Assembly: GCA_004563195.1 (NCBI GenBank)
Contig: SFTJ01000002.1
Location: 1-64,000 of the forward strand
Length of the DNA: 64,000 nt
Direction: 5' to 3'
DNA from: a bacterium
GTDB taxonomy: Bacteria > Bacteroidota > Bacteroidia > Bacteroidales > Muribaculaceae
The notes below the pieces were generated by a model, which worked only from the letters and a program-made list of their open reading frames with translations, searched no databases and was not told where the DNA came from. The position numbers and the translations under genes were made by a program. Of this stretch, positions 35,891 to 44,375 are shown one piece after another; position 1 is the first letter of the stretch; each line of letters starts with the position of its first letter.

Positions 35891-36724
35891 TTATTTAGCT
35901 TTCTCCTTGTTGAGGATGCGGAGAGTGTTGTTGAGCAGATTTACAAACATGTTTTTATCCTTGAGGATGGAAACCACGCGTTTGGTTTCGTCGCCGTGGA
36001 AAATGAGTCCCGATTCGGAAGCTTCGAGCGCCTTGAGAGTGGACTGAGCGCCCTCCGACGGAGTGCTGATAATAGGGCGGAACACAACGTCGGCAATGCG
36101 GTCGAACCAACGGTTGAGCGTAATCATATTGGTGTTAACGATGCCCGGGTCGGCACATTCCACGAGGATACCCGAAGTTTTGAGCACTGTGGTAAGGTAA
36201 ACGGCAAACAAAGTGATGGCGAGTTTGCTGCGGCCATAAGTGCCGAGTTGCGAGAAATTGCTTTCGTAGGGGAATTGTTCGGGGATTCGGCTCATGAGTC
36301 GAGTGAGCGAAGTGGTGAACACGATTCTGCCGCCAATCTCGATGAGCGGAGCGGTGAGAATGCTAAGCAAAGCCGTGCTGAGGTAGTTGACCTGCACGGT
36401 CTGTTCGAAGCCATCGGTGGTGATGCGGCTATCGCGAGTCATAACTCCGGCGTTGTTGATAAGGGCAGCCACAGGGCGGTTAAGTTCCTTGAGGTCAGCC
36501 ACAAAAGAGCGAACGCCCTCAAACGAAGCGAGGTCGAGTTTGAGCACCGTAATATCTTCGTTGCCGGTTTTTGCTATCAGTTCGCGAGCGAAAATAGCCG
36601 CAGCATTCACGTTGCGGCAAGCCAACACGAGAGGTTTACCCTCAAGAGCGAGAGCCACCGAAACAGCTCTACCGAGACCTCCGGTAGCGCCGGTGATTAT
36701 GTAAAGAGAGTCGTTTTGTGCCAT
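35891..36724 (-). CDS. Short-chain dehydrogenase, possible hydroxysteroid dehydrogenase
   Basis: 277 residues. Rossmann motif TGATGGLGRAVS (~11-22), INNAGVM (~90) and the catalytic pair in GTYGRSKLA (~166-174; YxxxK), with the catalytic Ser region FTTSLTRL. The pattern resembles retinol/protochlorophyllide-type SDRs, which act on large lipophilic alcohols. Last of four genes in the minus-strand steroid operon, 3 nt after the previous gene. Interconversion of a steroid hydroxyl and ketone is inferred from context, not shown. Confidence 0.8.
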   Translation of the reverse strand: MAQNDSLYIITGATGGLGRAVSVALALEGKPLVLACRNVNAAAIFARELIAKTGNEDITVLKLDLASFEGVRSFVADLKELNRPVAALINNAGVMTRDSRITTDGFEQTVQVNYLSTALLSILTAPLIEIGGRIVFTTSLTRLMSRIPEQFPYESNFSQLGTYGRSKLAITLFAVYLTTVLKTSGILVECADPGIVNTNMITLNRWFDRIADVVFRPIISTPSEGAQSTLKALEASESGLIFHGDETKRVVSILKDKNMFVNLLNNTLRILNKEKAK

Positions 36725-36727
36725 AAT

Positions 36728-37546
36728 TTATTTATTATCGAGCATTTTATGTTTCACAATGAGTCGTATTCTGTCAGGTAACAAAGATACAAATAAAATT
36801 GCTAATCGGTTAATAAAACCGTTAATATATTGTTTTTTGTGCGCAAACAATCGTTTGAGAGCACCTTTAACGAACGCTTCAGGTGTGGCAAGCGCGCCCA
36901 GACGCACGCCGAGGCGCTGCAGATTGCGCGGCAAGCCGAAGAGGTCGGTGGCAATGCCGCCCGGGCAAGCCACGGTGACGCCCACGCCACTCTCTTTGAG
37001 TTCGAGGTAAAGCGTTCGGGAGAACACGCGGATGTAGCTTTTGGTGGCGGCATACATGCCTATGCCCGGCATAGGCATCCAGCACGACATCGACGACATG
37101 TTGAGGATATACCCCTGGCGGCGGCGCTTCATCTCGCTGCCGAAGCGCAGACACAGCAATGAAGTGGTGCGCATGTGCAAGTCGACGAAAAGGCTGATTC
37201 GCTCCGGCGTGGTGGCGGTGATTTCCTTGAAGTCGAAAATTCCCGCGTTGTTGATGAGAATATCCACCACGATGCCATTGGCAGAGCAGAAGTCGAAAAT
37301 TTCGTCGGCGGCATCAGGCTCCGAGAGGTCGCGATAGTGCGCCCAGAACCGTTGGTCGGGATGCTCCTTGGCGAGAGCGTCGCGAGCAGCGGCGAGTTGC
37401 TCCATTTGGTTGCTAATCATCAAAATGTTGATGCCCATCGAGGCGAGTTGACGGCAAAATTCGAGGCCGATGCCGCTTGAAGCACCGGTTACGAGCGCCG
37501 TCATCATGGCATCGGAGTGGGCTATCAGTTTCTGATTACTCTGCAT
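36728..37546 (-). CDS. Short-chain dehydrogenase, likely 3-beta-hydroxysteroid dehydrogenase
   Basis: 272 residues; a Met at ~14-15 is an alternative start. TGASSGIGLEFCRQL (~20-34), NNAGIFDF (~99), the catalytic Ser in NMSSMSCW and YAATKSYIRVFSR (~165-177). The C-terminal RLAILFVSLLPDR may associate with membranes. The upstream flavoenzyme gene overlaps by 11 nt. In described Bacteroidales bile acid clusters an SDR at this place acts as 3-beta-HSDH making iso-forms. The specific activity here is inference. Confidence 0.82.
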   Translation of the reverse strand: MQSNQKLIAHSDAMMTALVTGASSGIGLEFCRQLASMGINILMISNQMEQLAAARDALAKEHPDQRFWAHYRDLSEPDAADEIFDFCSANGIVVDILINNAGIFDFKEITATTPERISLFVDLHMRTTSLLCLRFGSEMKRRRQGYILNMSSMSCWMPMPGIGMYAATKSYIRVFSRTLYLELKESGVGVTVACPGGIATDLFGLPRNLQRLGVRLGALATPEAFVKGALKRLFAHKKQYINGFINRLAILFVSLLPDRIRLIVKHKMLDNK

Positions 37547-38783
37547 TGCGGCGCTTTATTTTTTCTATTTCCTTCACTATGTTTCGAGGCAAGTCGGTGC
37601 AGTGCTGATGGCACTTCATATCGATGGAATACATGCGCGCTATGCAATAGTTGACGTGGTCGCAACCGCAGCGTTCCTCGCCCTGCGCCATGCGATTGAC
37701 GAAGTCGGGTTCGTTGACGAGCGCGCGAGCCATCTGCACGGCATGAAAACCACTGTGGAGCACCTTCTCGATGCCCGACCGCGACACGCAACCGCCCACA
37801 TAGATGAGAGGCAACTTCACATTGCGGCGCACCTCAAGGGCATCGTCGAGGAAATACAAGTCCTTATATGGCTCATTCTTGATGAGGAGTTTGCCGCCAC
37901 CGCAGCGCACGCCATATTTCAGCCACCAGCAATCCATATATTCGGTCATGCTCTGCAGCGGCATGCTTCCGCGCATTACATACATAGGCGCTTTGCTCAC
38001 AAACCCGCCACTGAGCACCAGGGCATCCACGCCCAAGCGTTCGAGTTCCTGAGCTATGATAATGCCTTCGGGCAAATCGTTGCCGCCCTTAAAACCGTCG
38101 CGCATATTGGTTTTTACCACCACGGCAATCTCGCCGGCAGCCGCTTTGAGCACCTCCTCGATGCATAGGCGCATAAAGTCCATGCGATGCTCGAGGTCGC
38201 CGCCCCATTTGTCGCGGCGATGATTGGTGTAAGGCGAGAGGAATTGGCTTATGAGGTAGCCGTGGCCGGCGTGAATCTCCACACAGTCGAAGCCCGCATC
38301 TTTGGCGAGGCGAGTGGCATTGCCAAACTCCACAGCCATTTGGCGAATTTCATCGTCGCGCATACCGCGCACTATAGTGGGCGAGTAGAGGTTGAAGCCC
38401 GTGCTTGCCGAGATGGGAATCTGTCCGGCAGTGCTTGGGTGCGACATATTGCCGCAGTGGCCCAGTTGAATCGAAGCCTTGGCGCCGGTGCTGTGAATGT
38501 CGTCGGTAATTCGGCGCAAATCAGCCACAATCTCCGGGCGCATCCAAAGTTGTTTTTCGAACGACAAACCGCTGCGAGTGACAGCCGCATAGGCTATGGT
38601 GGTCATGCCGATGCCGCCACGCGCCACCGACATGTGGTAGTCGTAGAGTTGCTGTCCGGGGTTGTTGCCGGGACACATATCCTCGAAAGCAGCCGAGCGA
38701 ATAGAACGGTTGCGGAGTTCTATAGGACCTATCTTTACGGGAGTGAAGAGCAATTGCTGCTCGGAATTTTTGGTGCAGTCCAT
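37536..38783 (-). CDS. Old Yellow Enzyme-family flavin oxidoreductase, likely steroid 5-beta-reductase type
   Basis: 415 residues: one FMN TIM barrel, without the FAD/NAD domain of the longer BaiCD/BaiH or 2,4-dienoyl-CoA reductase proteins. Motifs: PVKIGPIELRNRSIRSAA at the N-terminus, QLGHCGN, HAGHGYLISQFLSPYTNHR (~170-188), YVGGCVSR and MARALVNEPD. The C-terminus has a Cys cluster (CGCDHVNYC then KCHQHC) reminiscent of the iron-sulfur site of this group, with changed spacing. Homologues in Bacteroidales bile acid clusters reduce or desaturate the 4,5 double bond of 3-oxo-delta4 steroids. Second gene of the operon. Confidence 0.82.
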   Translation of the reverse strand: MDCTKNSEQQLLFTPVKIGPIELRNRSIRSAAFEDMCPGNNPGQQLYDYHMSVARGGIGMTTIAYAAVTRSGLSFEKQLWMRPEIVADLRRITDDIHSTGAKASIQLGHCGNMSHPSTAGQIPISASTGFNLYSPTIVRGMRDDEIRQMAVEFGNATRLAKDAGFDCVEIHAGHGYLISQFLSPYTNHRRDKWGGDLEHRMDFMRLCIEEVLKAAAGEIAVVVKTNMRDGFKGGNDLPEGIIIAQELERLGVDALVLSGGFVSKAPMYVMRGSMPLQSMTEYMDCWWLKYGVRCGGGKLLIKNEPYKDLYFLDDALEVRRNVKLPLIYVGGCVSRSGIEKVLHSGFHAVQMARALVNEPDFVNRMAQGEERCGCDHVNYCIARMYSIDMKCHQHCTDLPRNIVKEIEKIKRRNAE

Positions 38784-38831
38784 ATCATTAAAAAAATAAT
38801 GTTGACTAATAAATTATATCGCGGCGAACGC

Positions 38832-39611
38832 TTAATAGATAAACGGAATCATGCGCTTGAGTTTCAGACGCTTGAAATCGTCGCCAAATTCCTGCTCATA
38901 GCGGTGGTAAATCTTATTGGCACGCGGGGCGAGGTTGGCGAAAGTCCAGAGAGCAAACACAGCTCCGGCAGCCGACCAAGTGAAGATGGCAAAGCCCACC
39001 CATTCGAGCCACTCGCCAAAGTAGTTGGCGCTCGACACATAGCGATACATGCCACCGCGAGGGATGTAGTGGCGAGTGTCGCCCGGTTTGCGCAGATTGC
39101 GAATAATGTAGTCGCTGTTGAGATTGATAACAAAACCTATGAAGAACACTATCAAGCCGGCAATAAACTGCGGCTTGAACAGCCAATCGGGGCTGTAAGT
39201 GCCGGCAGGCGAGAGATAGAAAATCCATCCGCCTTGAATGTAGGCATTGGCGATATTGAAAATCCAACCGAAAAGTATGATAATGAGCGGCATGCGATTT
39301 TTGCCACGCATCAGCAGCGGAAACACAAAAGTGCGCTGCACATAGTGAATCTGAAACAGCACGAAGAAGATGAGCGGCACGGTGTCGAAAGTGCGCGACG
39401 ACGACCACCAAAGCAGCGACATCACCACCACCGTGGGCAGCTCCATAAGCACCCATCCCAATTTGTTGTTGACGCTTATGCCCCATTTTTTGTTGTACAT
39501 CATGCCGTAGCCGGCATTTACGAAGTGCAGCGCCACAAACACTATCACGGCGAGCACCGACATCACTATGAGGAGATTATTGAATGACTGAAGACTCGGA
39601 AATATGTTCAT
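38832..39611 (-). CDS. Steroid 5-alpha-reductase family membrane enzyme
   Basis: 259 residues with six or seven hydrophobic segments, as in SRD5A1. The C-terminal signature is clear: LNLNSDYIIRNLRK-type stretch (~163-176; INLNSDYIIRNLRKPG), YIPRGGMYRYVSSANYFGEW (~183-202), EWVGFAIFTWS, LAPRANKIYHRYEQEF and a basic KLKRMIPFIY end. Such enzymes reduce the delta-4 bond of 3-oxo steroids with NADPH in the membrane to the 5-alpha (allo) form. First gene of the four-gene operon; the flavoenzyme starts 48 nt later. Confidence 0.9.
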   Translation of the reverse strand: MNIFPSLQSFNNLLIVMSVLAVIVFVALHFVNAGYGMMYNKKWGISVNNKLGWVLMELPTVVVMSLLWWSSSRTFDTVPLIFFVLFQIHYVQRTFVFPLLMRGKNRMPLIIILFGWIFNIANAYIQGGWIFYLSPAGTYSPDWLFKPQFIAGLIVFFIGFVINLNSDYIIRNLRKPGDTRHYIPRGGMYRYVSSANYFGEWLEWVGFAIFTWSAAGAVFALWTFANLAPRANKIYHRYEQEFGDDFKRLKLKRMIPFIY

Positions 39612-39729
39612 AAATATCGATTATCTGAAAAGGTTTTTAGTTGAATAATAGATTGCATAAGAGAGCCTCAAACGGCTTCCGTGGACGGCTGATTGGCCCG
39701 AATCAGGAGCCCAACCGGGGCTAACTGTG

Positions 39730-39737
39730 CAAAGATA
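39730..39737 (-). promoter_or_regulatory. -7 box of steroid operon
   Basis: Minus-strand TATCTTTG, TSS near 39723, leader ~112 nt. Confidence 0.6.
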
Positions 39738-39796
39738 GCAAACTTTTTTTAGCAAAAGCCGGTGATGCGTAAAAAGTACCACTAATAAGGCAATTT

Positions 39797-40786
39797 TTAC
39801 ATGCTATAGATGAGAGTAAGCACCACCGAGCCCACGGCTTTGAGAGTGGCGGGGTCGATGTTCTGCATAGTGTCGGCGGTGGTGTGCCAATGTGGGAAAA
39901 AGCCGTGTTCGGTGCCCGGGCGCATGTCGATGATGTCGATGCACGGTATTCCGGCACGGTTAACAAACACATGGTCGTCGGTAATGCCGCCGCCTTGCTC
40001 CTTGGGGAACATGGCGCCATATCCCAAGCGGTGAGCTATGTTCCACACCTCGGTCACCACACTTTGGGCATAGGCGGTAGAGTAGTATTCCTGATAGAAC
40101 TTAGCGCCGTAGGCACCCACCATATCGAGCAGAATGCCGAAAGCCGGGCGATAGCCCTTGATGTGCATGTTCTTGGTCCAATATTGCGAGCCGAGCGCCC
40201 ACGACTCCTCGTTGCCGTCGTGATTGCCCCAATCCTCATCGTCGACAAGCATAATGTCCACACCCACCTGCGCCTGACGAGCATGCAAAGCGCGGGCTAT
40301 CTCGAGCAATACGCCCACACCGCTTGCGCCATCGTTGGCACCCATCACCGGCAGGGCGTGGTTGGCAGGATCGGCATCACTGTCGGCCCACGGGCGGCAA
40401 TCCCAGTGCGCGAGGAGCAAGATGCGCTTTTCGGCATTGGGGTTGTAGGAGGCAATGATGTTGCGCATGTTAAGCGTAGTGCCATCGAAAGCCTTCAATT
40501 TGGCTTTCTGCTCGGTGACAATGGCACCATATTTTTTGAGTTGATGCACCAGATAGTCGCCGCAGCGCGAATGAGCATCGCTTCCGGGCACACGCGGACC
40601 GAAAGCGCACTGCGCCTCCACAAAAGCATAGGCACTGTCGGCATTGAAATCGGCAGCCGGCATCGCAGCATCGGCCGACTCCGCTTCAGCGGCATTTTGG
40701 TTGCTTTTAGCCGCCGAAGAGCATCCGGCAATGCTGAGAGTGATGAGAGAGAGCGCTATGGATATGCTAAAGATAAGTCGTTTCAT
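39797..40786 (-). CDS. Glutaminyl-peptide cyclotransferase-like M28 family lipoprotein
   Basis: 329 residues from MKRLIFS; the open frame upstream adds 66 unlikely residues. Lipobox SLITLSIAGCSS near 13-24. The zinc/catalytic region is AHWDCRPWADSD (~147-158), GANDGASGVGVLLEIAR (~171-187; zinc Asp), LVDDEDWGN (~202-210; zinc/catalytic Glu) and a late HWHTTADT with the last ligand. Compared with M28 aminopeptidases, the HWDCRPWAD and DxEDxG features match the animal-type glutaminyl cyclases of Porphyromonas and Tannerella. It would turn N-terminal Gln of exported proteins into pyroglutamate in the periplasm. Confidence 0.82.
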   Translation of the reverse strand: MKRLIFSISIALSLITLSIAGCSSAAKSNQNAAEAESADAAMPAADFNADSAYAFVEAQCAFGPRVPGSDAHSRCGDYLVHQLKKYGAIVTEQKAKLKAFDGTTLNMRNIIASYNPNAEKRILLLAHWDCRPWADSDADPANHALPVMGANDGASGVGVLLEIARALHARQAQVGVDIMLVDDEDWGNHDGNEESWALGSQYWTKNMHIKGYRPAFGILLDMVGAYGAKFYQEYYSTAYAQSVVTEVWNIAHRLGYGAMFPKEQGGGITDDHVFVNRAGIPCIDIIDMRPGTEHGFFPHWHTTADTMQNIDPATLKAVGSVVLTLIYSM

Positions 40787-40810
40787 AATATAATAATGGT
40801 TTTGTGATGG

Positions 40811-40818
40811 CAAAGTTA
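40811..40818 (-). promoter_or_regulatory. -7 box of glutaminyl cyclase gene
   Basis: Minus-strand TAACTTTG, TSS near 40804, leader ~18 nt, which supports the start at 40786. Confidence 0.65.
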
Positions 40819-40861
40819 AAATAAATCCACAGAATAGACTAAAAAAAGTGTAGGAAAAGCG

Positions 40862-41301
40862 CGTCCGGAAAATTTCCCCACGGTAAATGATTATCGTAAT
40901 CCTATTGTTGCAGAGGCTATGCGTGGATTGAAATACGTAAACATGTTCAATCGTGGAATTCAACGTGTAAAGAACTTGTTGCAAGAGAATGGTAATCCTG
41001 AAGCGGTGTTCAATGTGGATAAGATTACTGCTTTTGAGGTTATAGTGAGGCCTTCTTTATCACTTAACTTGGTCACTGATGAAGAAAAAGTGACTAAGTT
41101 AAGTGAACACTTAATGATATAATTGATTTTTGTGATACACCTCGGAGTATAATTGAAATTATGGAACATCTTGGGCTCAAATATAGATATAATGTGAAGT
41201 ATCGCTATATTGACCCCCTTATAGAGGGCGGATTCTTGGTGATGACTAATCCCGACAAGCCTAATAGCCGTAATCAAAAATACAAACAGGCGTTGACTTA
41301 G
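40862..41301 (+). pseudogene. 3' remnant of an AlbA_2 (Schlafen-type) ATP-binding regulator
   Basis: Translation gives RPENFPTVNDYRNPIVAEAM and FNRGIQRVKNLLQENG, typical of the C-terminal half of AlbA_2/HATPase regulators; a later stretch (41134-41301, another frame) gives IIEIMEHLGLKYRYNVKYRY and PLIEGGFLVMTNPDKPNSR, their winged helix. The 5' two thirds are missing and the remaining parts are separated by a frame change and stops near 41120. AT-rich compared with neighbours. A complete member of the broad family is at 49123-50496. Confidence 0.75.
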
Positions 41302-41454
41302 TTACTCACAAGTGACTATGTTTAATCGCATAATGAAGATCGTTTCTCCCATATTTAAATCTAGAGGTTACCAAAGCAGTGCTGCGGTGGAGGTTTTTGC
41401 TTGAAAGTGGATGATTTTGAATCCCCAAAGTGTGGCGATATCGGGGAAAATGCA

Positions 41455-41462
41455 TATATTTG
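41455..41462 (+). promoter_or_regulatory. -7 box of the 232-aa lipoprotein gene
   Basis: TATATTTG, TSS near 41469, leader ~31 nt to the ATG at 41500; this supports rejecting the in-frame ATG at 41401. Confidence 0.65.
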
Positions 41463-41499
41463 TAGCGTTGAGAAATCTTTGGCAGAAAGGAGTTTGAAC

Positions 41500-42198
41500 A
41501 TGCAGAATAAATCGATATTTTTAGTGCTGTTTTTTGCGGTATCTCTGGCTTGTAATGGGCAGCCATTTTTGAAGCATTATCGCACTTTGACCTCCGATAG
41601 GTTAGAAGAGTTTTTTGCGGAATGGAAAGCCTATTCCGATAATGTATGCTCGAAAAATTCGGTAGATGATAGAATTTTGGCAGAAGTGGTGAAGCAAGAA
41701 TATGCTGCGTTTGAGCGCGAGAACAAGACGAGGCCTAAATTCAGGGTGTTCCCTGAGGTGATAACGGTGTATAAGTATGCCAATAATGCTGATACAACGA
41801 GCACGTTTTATGACCATACATTTGAGGAATCAGGAAGATTTGAAACCCAAAGTATAACGCCGGCTATTCCGCGTGGCGCATTATGTATGACCTACTTTGT
41901 GAAACTGACATTATCGAAATATGTGGGTGGTGTGTTGTATAAGGGCGAGATTCTGCCTGTAAATGCCGGAAATGAAACTAAACTGCGCGACTACCTATCG
42001 GTGGGGCGTGGAGTAAGGCGGCAAGAAGGTCACATTTGGTTTGAGTCGTTCCCACTAATCGAAGAGATTTCCGTTGCTCCGAATCTGATAGCGGTTAAGC
42101 GTAGAACGAGCAGTAGTACGGGCAATGTGATATGGTATGTGCGTAAAGACGGAAAATTCAAAAGGAGAGACAAGCCAGTAAGTTCGTGGGTGGATTGA
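41500..42198 (+). CDS. Small lipoprotein/secreted protein, unknown
   Basis: 232 residues. The signal MQNKSIFLVLFFAVSLACNG ends in a likely lipobox (SLAC). The rest is soluble, beta-rich and basic towards the C-terminus (VKRRTSSSTG, FKRRDKP). I do not recognise a domain. Own promoter and terminator; no obvious partner. Composition lies between core genes and the AT-rich islands. Confidence 0.7.
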   Translation: MQNKSIFLVLFFAVSLACNGQPFLKHYRTLTSDRLEEFFAEWKAYSDNVCSKNSVDDRILAEVVKQEYAAFERENKTRPKFRVFPEVITVYKYANNADTTSTFYDHTFEESGRFETQSITPAIPRGALCMTYFVKLTLSKYVGGVLYKGEILPVNAGNETKLRDYLSVGRGVRRQEGHIWFESFPLIEEISVAPNLIAVKRRTSSSTGNVIWYVRKDGKFKRRDKPVSSWVD

Positions 42199-42231
42199 AA
42201 GCACTGTCCAGAATGCAGATAATAATAAGAA

Positions 42232-42273
42232 AAATCCCAGCGCGGCAAAAAGAATTGCGGCGTTGGGATTTTT
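42232..42273 (+). terminator. Terminator of the 232-aa lipoprotein gene
   Basis: AATCCCAGCGC pairs with GCGTTGGGATT (42259-42269), one wobble, then TTTTTT. Confidence 0.8.
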
Positions 42274-42388
42274 TGATAATATTTGCGGCGCAGAAATGTG
42301 CCATCTTTGCATCGTGAATACACACCGAGGCTTCGAAACAGAGTAAACACACAAAACCAACAACAAACAACATTAACAAAAGAAGACT

Positions 42389-42760
42389 ATGAACAACGAA
42401 AACACACCAATGGAACAGCCTGCGGCCGATGTGCCTCAGAGCGATGCCTGGTTGCTGGCAGAACTTGCCATCGACGATGCGGCAGCCGCACAGGCGCTCG
42501 ATGCCGACGATGTGGCTAAGCTCAAAGAGTTGTGCCGAAGCATTTGTCGCGGCGAAGTGAACGACGATGCCATAGCCATAATGCTTGCCGGCATCACCCA
42601 CGACCGCGATGTGAGCGCAGCCGACAACGAGGGCTATCTGCGAGGCAAAAACGAGAAAATCGCCACCCTTCACCGCTTTGAGAGCGATGCAGAGAGCATA
42701 GCCAAGCGCAATAGCGTGACCCCACGATTTGCCCGCCGGAGCATTTGGGATTTGGAATAG
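42389..42760 (+). CDS. Small acidic protein upstream of capsid-like gene
   Basis: 123 residues, acidic and Ala/Asp-rich (AIDDAAAAQALDADD), with helical content and a C-terminal GYLRGKNEKIATLHRFE. Predicted cytoplasmic. It ends 87 nt before the capsid-like gene in the same direction and with the same codon use, so they are probably co-transcribed. In phages this position often holds a scaffold, protease or decoration protein; in encapsulin loci it holds cargo. No ferritin-like or peroxidase motif is seen. A weak -7 box (CATCTTTG) lies at 42302. Confidence 0.65.
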   Translation: MNNENTPMEQPAADVPQSDAWLLAELAIDDAAAAQALDADDVAKLKELCRSICRGEVNDDAIAIMLAGITHDRDVSAADNEGYLRGKNEKIATLHRFESDAESIAKRNSVTPRFARRSIWDLE

Positions 42761-42847
42761 ATTACACATCGGGCGAAATGCCCCACCGACACACAATCAA
42801 TCTTTTTTTTGTAACATCCTTAAATTTTTAAAAAACACAACTGAATC

Positions 42848-44245
42848 ATGGAAAACATCATGAAGCGAATGAAACGATGGGCACAAGCCCACAGCAACGA
42901 GTTGGCTCTGGCAGCAGCAGCCGTGGTAATCATAGCCATGCTCATCGATTGGGCGTATGCCGAGAGTGCAGCCACTATGGCGTTTGCCCTTGTGGCAGGC
43001 ATCGAAGGCGGCGAACATGTGGTGAACGGTCCGCTAACCACCGATGTGGTGCATCAGAGCAGCAGCGACTATCTGCTCAGCGAAATCGATAAGCAGATAA
43101 CCCGCATTCGCCCTATGGCAACGCCGGTGGACCAACTATCGCGCTTGGCAGGCTCAAAGCGTAGCGGGAGCATGGTGGTAGACTATTATAATGTCGACAC
43201 CAAGCCTACGTCGACCACCTTGAAAACTGCCGTGCAAGGACCATCGGGCAGTTTTGCCGATGAGTCGAATGTGCGAGCACCATTTCACACCAACAACGAT
43301 GCCATATTCGACGTTAGCGACACCATATTGGTGCAAGGCGTGAAGGGCTACGACGGCACTCGCGAATCGAAGTTCGACCTCGTGCTCTATGTGGTGTCGA
43401 AGAGCGAAGACGGCACTATGAATGTAATGGCGGTAAACGGCAAAACCGTGGGCGACATGGAAAGTTGCATCCCCGACATAGCCGAGGGCACCGTGCTCAT
43501 ACGCATGGGTCGCGCCGCCACCGAACTCGATGTGCAAACCCCTCAGTTTGAGGCATTGCCGCAACGCGCCCGCCAGTATTGCCAGATATTCAAGGCACAG
43601 GTGGAGCAATCGGTGCTTCACAAGATGGCGAATAAGGAGATAGGATGGACTCTCAACGACCAGGGCGAGGCAGCTATCTACGATATGCGCCTTGGCATGG
43701 AGAAGTGTTTCCTCTTCGGCTCCAAGCGCAAGATTTACGACCCCGTGAAGCGCGAATATGTCTACTTCACCGGCGGCATCTGGAATCAAGCCGGCAAGGA
43801 ATTTGCCTACGAATCCGGAGCATTTACCGAGGAAACCATCGTCGACCTTATGCGCGAAGCCTTCACCGGCAATGCCGGCAGCAAGCGCAAGGTGCTCATA
43901 GGCGGGTCGGGCTTTATAGGACGCCTCAACAAACTTACCTACAGCAAGGTGGTTAACGCCGGCGAGAGCGTGGTGAAGTGGGGTATCGACTTCAGCGAAC
44001 TCCGCAGCAAGTTCGGCACCCTCTATGTGCTCCTCTCGGAGGTGTTCGACGAATGTGGTATGGAGAACGATGCTATGATTATCGATCCCGAGTATCTGCA
44101 GAAGTATAGCCATCTGCCCTTCGGCACCGAGGCGCTCAACCTCAAGGCATCGGGCCAGCGCAACACCGATGCCATAGTGCTCACCGAGGCAAGTTGCTTG
44201 GTGCTGCGCTATCCTAAGGCACACATGCGCGTGGTGATGGCATAG
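42848..44245 (+). CDS. HK97-fold major capsid-like protein (SU10/DUF5309-like), orphan
   Basis: 465 residues. After a hydrophobic stretch at ~19-41 the sequence follows SU10-type capsid proteins: VDQLSRLAG (~98), RMGRAATELDVQTPQFEA (~219-236), the P/E-loop region RQYCQIFKAQVEQSVLHKMA (~241-260), LGMEKCFLFGSKRK (~282-295), FTGGIWNQAG, and a C-terminal GTLYVLLSEVFDECGM plus MIIDPEYLQKYSHLPFG. No terminase, portal, tail or integrase gene lies within 20 kb. GC content and codon use match core genes, suggesting long residence. Whether it assembles shells, and what the N-terminal hydrophobic segment does, is unknown. Confidence 0.72.
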   Translation: MENIMKRMKRWAQAHSNELALAAAAVVIIAMLIDWAYAESAATMAFALVAGIEGGEHVVNGPLTTDVVHQSSSDYLLSEIDKQITRIRPMATPVDQLSRLAGSKRSGSMVVDYYNVDTKPTSTTLKTAVQGPSGSFADESNVRAPFHTNNDAIFDVSDTILVQGVKGYDGTRESKFDLVLYVVSKSEDGTMNVMAVNGKTVGDMESCIPDIAEGTVLIRMGRAATELDVQTPQFEALPQRARQYCQIFKAQVEQSVLHKMANKEIGWTLNDQGEAAIYDMRLGMEKCFLFGSKRKIYDPVKREYVYFTGGIWNQAGKEFAYESGAFTEETIVDLMREAFTGNAGSKRKVLIGGSGFIGRLNKLTYSKVVNAGESVVKWGIDFSELRSKFGTLYVLLSEVFDECGMENDAMIIDPEYLQKYSHLPFGTEALNLKASGQRNTDAIVLTEASCLVLRYPKAHMRVVMA

Positions 44246-44280
44246 CCTCCCGTCGTTCCCCTTTTTCTGAAAACAGTAAT

Positions 44281-44336
44281 CCCCCTCGCTATATGCTGCA
44301 GGCGTATGCCACAGCATGCCGAGGGGGATATTTTTG
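44281..44336. terminator. Terminator between capsid-like gene and TonB receptor
   Basis: CCCCCTCG (44281-44288) pairs with CGAGGGGG (44320-44327), an inner ATGCTG...CAGCAT stem adds to it, and ATATTTTTG follows on the plus strand. Confidence 0.8.
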
Positions 44337-44375
44337 GTAATACAACAATTATTTTTTTTATCTCTCACCTAAATG

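Noticed and set aside
38187..39587. 466-codon plus-strand open frame opposite the steroid genes
   Set aside because: Low-complexity antisense translation spanning two real minus-strand genes.
40787..40984. N-terminal extension of the glutaminyl cyclase
   Set aside because: The -7 box at 40811-40818 lies inside it, and the lipoprotein signal begins at 40786.
33159..44245. A single prophage linking the 141/146-aa pair to the capsid-like gene
   Set aside because: The 9 kb between them is filled with metabolic genes, and no integrase, terminase, portal or tail gene occurs.
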